From positions 1 to 11,414 of the forward strand of contig SLPP01000190.1 of the NCBI GenBank assembly GCA_007131945.1: DNA of 11,414 nt, written 5' to 3'. This document shows, piece after piece, positions 6,881 to 11,414 of the stretch. The stretch comes from Paracoccaceae bacterium. GTDB taxonomy: Bacteria; Pseudomonadota; Alphaproteobacteria; Rhodobacterales; Rhodobacteraceae. Positions within the stretch are counted from its first letter, which is position 1. Every line of letters starts with the position of its first letter. The position numbers were made by a program, and so were the translations under genes. Below the pieces are notes generated by a model that made no database searches, had not been told where the DNA came from, and saw nothing but the letters and a program-made list of their open reading frames with translations.

Positions 6881-7479
6881 TGGAACCGGGAAAGACCGCG
6901 CTTCTGACCATCGACCTGCAGAACGACTTCCTGCACCCCGACGGCGCCTATGGCCGCGCCCGGCAACGCGCCGCCGCCATCGCCGCCCTGCCCGGTCGCA
7001 TGCGCCCGCTGCGCGACGCGCTGCGCGCCGCCGGGGGCCGGCACATCTCGGCCCAGTTCACGCTGGTGCCGGGACCGGACGGCCCGCTGATCGCGCCGCA
7101 TCTGAAGGCGCTGCGCCCGTTCCTCGGCACCGGCGACTTCGAGCCGGGCGGTTTCGGTCACGATCTGGTCGAAGACCTGAAACCGGCCGACTTCACCATC
7201 GAGAAGGTCGCCTATTCCGCCTTCTACCAGACGCGGCTCGAATTCATCCTGCGCAAGACCGGGATCGAGACGCTGATCGTCGGCGGCATCGTCACCAATG
7301 GCGGCGTCGCCTCGACACTGCGCGACGCGCATCTGCGCGACATCCACACGATCATGCTGACCGACGGCTGTGCCGCCTTCCGCGAGGAGGTGCACGCCGC
7401 GACGCTCGTCTCGCTCGCCACCGTCACCGAGCAGATGACCTGCGCCGAGATGCTCGCCCGGCTGGGAGGCGCGCCGTGA
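6880..7479 (+). CDS. Isochorismatase-fold cysteine-hydrolase family protein with Gly in place of the nucleophile Cys
   Basis: This 199-residue protein has the length and motifs of the isochorismatase-like hydrolases, a group that includes nicotinamidase, N-carbamoylsarcosine amidase, maleamate amidohydrolase and true isochorismatases. Asp12 in LLTIDLQNDF and Lys109 in TIEKVAYSAF fit the first two triad members. The third block reads VGGIVTNGGVASTLRDAHLRD from about 134 onward, so Gly142 sits where amidases carry Cys (TNVCV). Isochorismatases such as EntB and PhzD also lack that Cys and cleave a vinyl ether instead of an amide. DNA at 7291-7305 (GTCACCAATGGCGGC) confirms Gly-Gly. The ATG at 6880 overlaps the hyuA stop by one base, with AGGAG five bases upstream. 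A hydrolase working after or alongside HyuAB is likely; whether it can cleave an amide is doubtful. Confidence 0.88.
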   Translation: MEPGKTALLTIDLQNDFLHPDGAYGRARQRAAAIAALPGRMRPLRDALRAAGGRHISAQFTLVPGPDGPLIAPHLKALRPFLGTGDFEPGGFGHDLVEDLKPADFTIEKVAYSAFYQTRLEFILRKTGIETLIVGGIVTNGGVASTLRDAHLRDIHTIMLTDGCAAFREEVHAATLVSLATVTEQMTCAEMLARLGGAP

Positions 7480-8339
7480 GCCTCGCGGCCCGCCTCGCCC
7501 GGCCCGAGATCCTGGTCGCCCCGGGCGTCTACGACGGGCTGACCGCGACGCTCGCCGCGGCGGCCGGGTTCGAGGCGCTCTATCTCTCGGGCGCGGCGGT
7601 CGCCTATACCCGGCTGGGCCGGCCCGATATCGGCCTGGCCACGATGACCGAGATGGCCGAGACGATGGCCCTGATCCGCGACCGGGTCGGCCTGCCGGTG
7701 ATCATCGACGCCGATACCGGACATGGCAACGCGCTGAACGCGCAGCGCACCATGCGCGTCTTTGAGCGCGCCGGCGCCAGCGCCCTGCAGGTCGAGGACC
7801 AGAGCTTTCCCAAGCGGTGCGGCCATCTGGCTGACAAGTCGCTGGTCCCGGCCGGCGAGATGGCCGGCAAGATCGCCGCCATGGCCGATGCGCGCGCCAG
7901 CGACGCCACCCTGATCATCGCCCGCACCGACGCGATCGCGGTCGAGGGATTCGAGGCTGCGCTCGATCGGGCGGAGATCTACCTGGCGGCGGGTGCCGAC
8001 GCGCTCTTCATCGAGGCGCCGCGCTCGGGCGAGGAGTTGAAGCGGATCGCCCGGACCTTTCGCGGACGCGCGCCGCTGATGGCCAACATGGTCGAGGGCG
8101 GCGCGACCCCGGTCCGCGCGGCCACCGACCTTCAGTCGCTGGGATACGACCTGGTGATCTTCCCCGGCGGCATCGTCCGCGCCCTCGCCCGCACCGCCGA
8201 GGCCTACTACGCCAGCCTGCGCGAGCACGGCTCCAACGCGCCCTTCGCCGACCGGATGCACGACTTCGCCGGCCTCAACGACCGGCTCGGCACGGCCGAG
8301 ATGCTACGTCTCGGCGCGCGTTTCGCCGGCAAGCCCTGA
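7476..8339 (+). CDS. Isocitrate lyase/PEP mutase superfamily carbon-carbon lyase (methylisocitrate or dimethylmalate lyase-like)
   Basis: This 287-residue TIM-barrel protein matches the size of methylisocitrate lyase, 2,3-dimethylmalate lyase and oxaloacetate hydrolase-type enzymes. It has the early block GVYDGLTATLAAAAGFEALY (17-36), the Mg-binding block IIDADTGHGN (76-85), VEDQ at 106-109, and the catalytic loop KRCGH at 113-117 with Cys115, the residue used by true lyases and absent from PEP mutases. It should therefore perform retro-aldol cleavage of a 3-substituted malate, giving pyruvate or glyoxylate plus a second carboxylate. I start it at the GTG at 7476, which overlaps the previous stop as GTGA and has GGGAGG six bases upstream. 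With the LeuCD-like hydratase across the control region it resembles the last two steps of the dimethylmalate route known from nicotinate fermentation. The exact substrate is inference. Confidence 0.9.
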   Translation: MSLAARLARPEILVAPGVYDGLTATLAAAAGFEALYLSGAAVAYTRLGRPDIGLATMTEMAETMALIRDRVGLPVIIDADTGHGNALNAQRTMRVFERAGASALQVEDQSFPKRCGHLADKSLVPAGEMAGKIAAMADARASDATLIIARTDAIAVEGFEAALDRAEIYLAAGADALFIEAPRSGEELKRIARTFRGRAPLMANMVEGGATPVRAATDLQSLGYDLVIFPGGIVRALARTAEAYYASLREHGSNAPFADRMHDFAGLNDRLGTAEMLRLGARFAGKP

Positions 8340-8346
8340 GCGCGCG

Positions 8347-9729
8347 ATGACCTCCCGCGTCGCCCCGCCGGAACCCTGCGCGACCCATGTCGGCACCCTG
8401 ATCGTCGGCGGCGGCGCCGCGGGCCTGATCGCGGCGCTCTCGGCCGTCGAGGCCGGCGAGGAGGTGCTGGTGCTCGAACGCAATCCGGTGCCCTCGGGCT
8501 CGACCGCGCTTTCGGCCGGGCTGATCCCGGCGGCCGGCACGCGATTTCAGGCCGCCGCCGGGATCGCGGACGATGCCGATCTCTTCGCCGCCGACATCCA
8601 GCGCAAGGCGCGCAACCGGAACGACCCCGCGCTGGTTGCGCTGATGACCCGGAGCGCGGCGCCGGTGATCGAATGGCTGGCCGACCGCCACGGGCTGGAG
8701 TTCAGCCTGGTCGCCGATTTCGACTATCCCGGCCATTCGCGGCGGCGCATGCACGGATTGCCCGGCCGCTCGGGTCGCGAACTGATCGATGCCCTGCGCA
8801 GCGCCGCCGAGGCGGTGGGCGTCGACATCCTGACCGAGGCGCGGGTAGATACCCTCTTCGCCGATGCCGGTCGCATCCACGGCGTCGCGCTGACCCGTCC
8901 CGACGGCAGCGTCGAACGCGTCGGCTGCGACCGGCTGATCCTCGCCTGCAACGGCTTCGGCGGCAACCGCGCGCTGGTCGCCGAACACATGCCGGAAATC
9001 GCCGGTGCCCTGTATTTCGGCCACCCCGGCAACACTGGCGAGGCAATGCTCTGGGGCCGGGCGCTCGACGCCGAGATCCGCCATCCCGGGGCCTATCAGG
9101 GTCATGGCAATGTCGCGCATCCGCACGGGATCCTGATCACCTGGGCGGTGATCACCGGGGGCGGGTTTCAGGTCAACCGCGCCGGCCGGCGCTTCTGGAA
9201 CGAGGCGCAGGGTTATTCCGAGGCCGCCCGCGCCGTGCAGGCCCAGCCCGGCGGGCAGGCGGTGACGGTCTTCGACGAGCGCATCGCCGCCATCGCCCGC
9301 CAGTTCGCCGATTTCCGCGCCGCCGAAGCGCAGGGCGCGATCCGCCGCGCCGAGACGCCGGCCGCGCTGGCGGCTGCCTTCGACCTGCCGCCCGACGCGT
9401 TCGCCGCGACCTTCGCCGAGGTGGAAGCGGCGAAAACCGGGCGCGGCGCCGATCCCTTCGCGCGCGCCTTCGCCGGCGTGCCCGCGCTGACGCCGCCTTT
9501 CCTCGGCGTGCGGGTGACCGCGGCGCTCTTCCACACCCAGGGCGGGCTCGCGGTCGACGACCAGGCGCGCGTGCGCCGCGCCCGGGGCGGGGTTTTCCGC
9601 AACCTCCTCGCCGCGGGCGGCGCGGCCTGCGGCGTCTCGGGCGCGGATGACGCGGGCTATCTCTCGGGCAACGGGTTGCTTGCCGCCGTCACCCTCGGCC
9701 ACCGCGCCGGTTCGGCCGCGCTGCGGTAG
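8347..9729 (+). CDS. FAD-dependent oxidoreductase of the fumarate reductase/tricarballylate dehydrogenase flavoprotein type
   Basis: This 460-residue soluble flavoprotein has the FAD dinucleotide motif LIVGGGAAGLIAAL (18-31), then ERNPVPSGSTALSAGLIP (44-61), and ends with the second FAD-contacting region (FRNLLAAGGAACGVSG, then YLSGNGLLAAVTLGHRAG). Relatives desaturate or reduce substituted succinates or 3-ketosteroids. Compared from memory with soluble fumarate reductase, the active-site His is kept (LFHTQGG, His396), but the catalytic Arg in the TTRDKAS block aligns with Tyr290 and the Arg before LGGN aligns with Tyr438, so a plain fumarate substrate is unlikely. No signal peptide or heme motif is visible. 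The gene follows the lyase after seven bases with only a weak ribosome site, and is the last of the operon. It could introduce a double bond upstream of the hydratase. Direction and substrate are unknown. Confidence 0.85.
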   Translation: MTSRVAPPEPCATHVGTLIVGGGAAGLIAALSAVEAGEEVLVLERNPVPSGSTALSAGLIPAAGTRFQAAAGIADDADLFAADIQRKARNRNDPALVALMTRSAAPVIEWLADRHGLEFSLVADFDYPGHSRRRMHGLPGRSGRELIDALRSAAEAVGVDILTEARVDTLFADAGRIHGVALTRPDGSVERVGCDRLILACNGFGGNRALVAEHMPEIAGALYFGHPGNTGEAMLWGRALDAEIRHPGAYQGHGNVAHPHGILITWAVITGGGFQVNRAGRRFWNEAQGYSEAARAVQAQPGGQAVTVFDERIAAIARQFADFRAAEAQGAIRRAETPAALAAAFDLPPDAFAATFAEVEAAKTGRGADPFARAFAGVPALTPPFLGVRVTAALFHTQGGLAVDDQARVRRARGGVFRNLLAAGGAACGVSGADDAGYLSGNGLLAAVTLGHRAGSAALR

Positions 9730-10564
9730 CGCGCCGGTGCGTGCTGCGGGCTCGATCGGCAAAGGGGAAGAAGAGCGGTTCGCCGTCGATCGAGAAGCCG
9801 GCGATCGCGTTCTGGCCGGCATCCGAGATGATCCAGTCGATGAAGGCCTGGCCGTCCTCGGCCTTCACATGGGGGTGGCGTTCCGGGCTGACAAGGATGA
9901 TGCCATAGGTGTTCAGGAGGATCTCGTCGCCCTCGAAGACGATCTCCAACGGGCCGCGATTCCGGAAACCCAGCCAGGTGCCACGGTCGGTCAACGCATA
10001 GGCCGGCACCTGCGCGGCGATGTTGAGCGTCGTGCCCATTCCCGAACCGGTCGAGAGATACCAGTTGCCCGCCGGCTCGACCCCGGCGGCGTCCCAGAGT
10101 TTCATCTCGGCCACATGCGTGCCGCTGTCGTCGCCGCGCGAGGCGAAGGAAACGCCCGCCGCCGCGACCGCGGCCATCGCCTCGGCGGCGCTGCCCGCCT
10201 CACGCAGCCCGGCGGGATCGTGAGCTGGGCCGACGATCACGAAGTCGTTGTACATCACGTCGAAACGCGCGACCCCGTAGCCGTCGGCGACGAACTGTTC
10301 CTCCAGCGCGCGGGCATGAACGAAGACGATATCGGCATCGCCGCGGCGACCGGTCTCCAGCGCCTGGCCGGTGCCCCTGGCGACGACGCGCACCTCGATC
10401 CCGGTCTCGGCGGTGAAGATCGGCAGGATGTGGTCGAACAGTCCCGAACTCTCGGTCGAGGTGGTCGAGGCGACCGTGATGAAGCTCTGCGCGGCGGCGG
10501 GGAGCGTGGTCAGGATGACCAGGCCGGATGCAGCGGCGACGAGGGTGCGGTGGATCCGGTTCAA
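9689..10564 (-). CDS. tupA: TupA-like tungstate ABC transporter substrate-binding protein
   Basis: This 291-residue periplasmic binding protein carries the hallmark oxyanion-binding blocks TTSTESSGLFDHILP (34-48) and RGTGQALETGRRGDADIVFVHA (about 63-84) of TupA, which delivers tungstate to its ABC transporter. The N-terminus is a signal peptide: NRIHR, a hydrophobic stretch to about residue 21, and likely cleavage after PAAA near residue 25. The start is the TTG at 10564, because AGGAGG lies five bases upstream; an upstream in-frame start at 10660 would lie inside the ATPase gene. The fold appears to end near GEPLFFPFAD, and about 20 further Arg-rich residues follow before the stop, inside the 3' end of the flavoprotein gene. 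Tungstate over molybdate rests on the TupA motifs. It is encoded last in its operon. Confidence 0.9.
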   Translation of the reverse strand: MNRIHRTLVAAASGLVILTTLPAAAQSFITVASTTSTESSGLFDHILPIFTAETGIEVRVVARGTGQALETGRRGDADIVFVHARALEEQFVADGYGVARFDVMYNDFVIVGPAHDPAGLREAGSAAEAMAAVAAAGVSFASRGDDSGTHVAEMKLWDAAGVEPAGNWYLSTGSGMGTTLNIAAQVPAYALTDRGTWLGFRNRGPLEIVFEGDEILLNTYGIILVSPERHPHVKAEDGQAFIDWIISDAGQNAIAGFSIDGEPLFFPFADRARSTHRRATAARPNRRGGRG

Positions 10565-10569
10565 CCCAT

Positions 10570-10575
10570 CCTCCT
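10570..10575 (-). promoter_or_regulatory. Ribosome binding site that decides the tupA TTG start
   Basis: A perfect AGGAGG on the minus strand sits five bases before the TTG at 10564, in the 16-base gap after the ATPase stop. The only ATG in this gap (10569-10567) reads ATG GGT TGA and stops at once, so TTG is the usable start. Confidence 0.75.
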
Positions 10576-10580
10576 GTCGG

Positions 10581-11312
10581 CTACCACAGCAGATCACCCG
10601 CAAGGAAGGCGCGCGCCTCACCACTTTGCGGATTGGCGAAAAAGACTTCGGCCGGGCCATGCTCGACCAGCCGGCCGCGATGCAGGAAGGCCACGTCCTG
10701 CGCCAGCCTGCGCGCCTGACCCAGATCGTGCGTGGTCATCACGATGGTGATCCCCTCCTCGGAGAAGGCGCCGACCATCGCCTCGATGATCCGCGTCGCC
10801 GAGGGGTCGAGCGCGGCGCAGGGCTCGTCAAGAAACAGCACTTGCGGCCGCGTCGCCCAGGCCCGGGCCAGCGCCAGGCGCTGCTGTTCGCCACCCGAGA
10901 GCAGCCGCGCGGGCCGGTCGGCCAGGGGCGCCAGCCCGAACCGGGCCAGCGTGCGCGTCACCGTTGCCTGCCGCTCGGCCCGTCCCAGCCGCCGCAGGGC
11001 AAGCGGGTAGTCGATATTGGCGGCGACCGACCGGCGCAACAGGACCGGGCGCTGGAAGACCATGGCCTGCGCCCCCGGGCGGACCTCGCCGCTGGCCCAG
11101 CGGACCGCCCCCAAGGTCGGCGCGATCAGCCCGTGGCAGAGGCGCAGGAAGAGGCTCTTGCCCGCGCCATTCGCCCCGAGGATGACGAGCCGGCGGCCGG
11201 CCGGGATGTCGAGCGAGACGTCCCGCAAGAGCGCCACGCCTTCAGGCGCATAACCGAGCCGATCGAGCGTGAGCGGCAGGATGGAGGGGGCAAGTTCCTC
11301 GGCGCGCATCAT
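10581..11312 (-). CDS. tupC: ATP-binding subunit of the tungstate-type ABC transporter
   Basis: This 243-residue ATPase powers the importer whose binding protein is encoded next and whose permease lies upstream. All motifs are present in order: Walker A GANGAGKS, Q-loop VFQRPVLLRRS, signature LSGGEQQR, Walker B VLFLDEP and the H-loop TTHD. I start it at the ATG at 11312, which overlaps the permease stop as ATGA; an ATG directly after it (11309) and one at 11333 inside the permease gene are alternatives. It ends 16 bases before tupA. Tungstate specificity comes from the TupA neighbour, since the ATPase alone could belong to a phosphate, sulfate or molybdate system. Confidence 0.92.
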   Translation of the reverse strand: MMRAEELAPSILPLTLDRLGYAPEGVALLRDVSLDIPAGRRLVILGANGAGKSLFLRLCHGLIAPTLGAVRWASGEVRPGAQAMVFQRPVLLRRSVAANIDYPLALRRLGRAERQATVTRTLARFGLAPLADRPARLLSGGEQQRLALARAWATRPQVLFLDEPCAALDPSATRIIEAMVGAFSEEGITIVMTTHDLGQARRLAQDVAFLHRGRLVEHGPAEVFFANPQSGEARAFLAGDLLW

Positions 11313-11413
11313 CCCAGTCTCTGCCGCGCCCATTGCGCGGCTCCCCAGGCGAGGGCGTTCAGTCCGATCGTCAGGCCCATCAGGATGATCCCGAGCGCGA
11401 CCGCCAGTCCCAG
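11309..11413 (-). CDS. tupB: C-terminal end of the ABC transporter permease (TupB-like), partial
   Basis: Only the last 34 residues are in the window. They are a hydrophobic helix (LGLAVALGIILMGLTIGLNA) followed by a short basic tail (WARQRLG), typical of the final membrane segment and cytosolic end of a binding-protein-dependent permease. The stop TGA overlaps the ATPase ATG as ATGA. Identity as TupB rests on position in front of the ATPase and TupA genes; the fragment alone shows only a membrane protein end. Confidence 0.75.
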   Translation of the reverse strand: MGLAVALGIILMGLTIGLNALAWGAAQWARQRLG

Positions 11414-11414
11414 G

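Noticed and set aside
9704..9740. CGCGCCGG repeated twice near the flavoprotein end as a possible terminator
   Set aside because: The copies are direct, not inverted, and no T-run follows; likely GC-rich coincidence.
8275..9822. Long minus-strand open frame of 515 codons opposite the flavoprotein
   Set aside because: Antisense shadow of a gene with clear FAD-binding motifs.
10565..10660. Longer TupA start at 10660
   Set aside because: It lies inside the ATPase gene and puts a long non-signal segment before the signal peptide; TTG 10564 has AGGAGG.

Overview
This is a very GC-rich window with almost no spacing between genes, typical of an alphaproteobacterium; a Rhodobacteraceae-like host fits but is not proven. 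It holds ten complete and two partial protein genes. I see no RNA genes, mobile elements, CRISPR arrays or long repeats. The longest stretch without a gene is the 147-base divergent control region at 2449-2595.

The left part (1-2448, minus strand) is a regulator-hydratase operon. A GntR/HutC-type regulator is followed by LeuC-like and LeuD-like subunits of a [4Fe-4S] hydro-lyase, and LeuD runs off the left edge. Both junctions are ATGA overlaps. The centre and right (2596-9729, plus strand) form a six-gene operon: a tautomerase-SnoaL fusion, HyuB, HyuA, an isochorismatase-fold hydrolase, an isocitrate lyase/PEP mutase superfamily lyase, and an FAD-dependent oxidoreductase. The first five genes overlap by 1-4 bases and the sixth follows after 7 bases. 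The two transcripts diverge from an AT-rich region that holds an inverted repeat, TGTATT-N6-AATACA, a plausible operator for the GntR protein.

Together these genes look like a catabolic pathway that I cannot match to a described one. HyuA/HyuB proteins open lactam or hydantoin-like rings at the cost of ATP. Isochorismatase-fold enzymes hydrolyse amides or vinyl ethers. LeuCD-type enzymes hydrate substituted maleates to substituted malates. Lyases with a KRCGH loop split 3-substituted malates into two carboxylates. A route from a cyclic imide or lactam through an alkylmaleate and alkylmalate to central metabolites is a reasonable hypothesis. Several active-site changes argue against simply copying textbook functions: the tautomerase lacks both catalytic arginines, the isochorismatase-fold protein has Gly at the nucleophile position, and LeuD is altered beside its substrate loop.

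The right edge (9689-11414, minus strand) is a separate tungstate-type ABC transporter in the order permease (partial), ATPase, binding protein. The binding-protein gene converges on the flavoprotein gene and overlaps its end by 41 bases.
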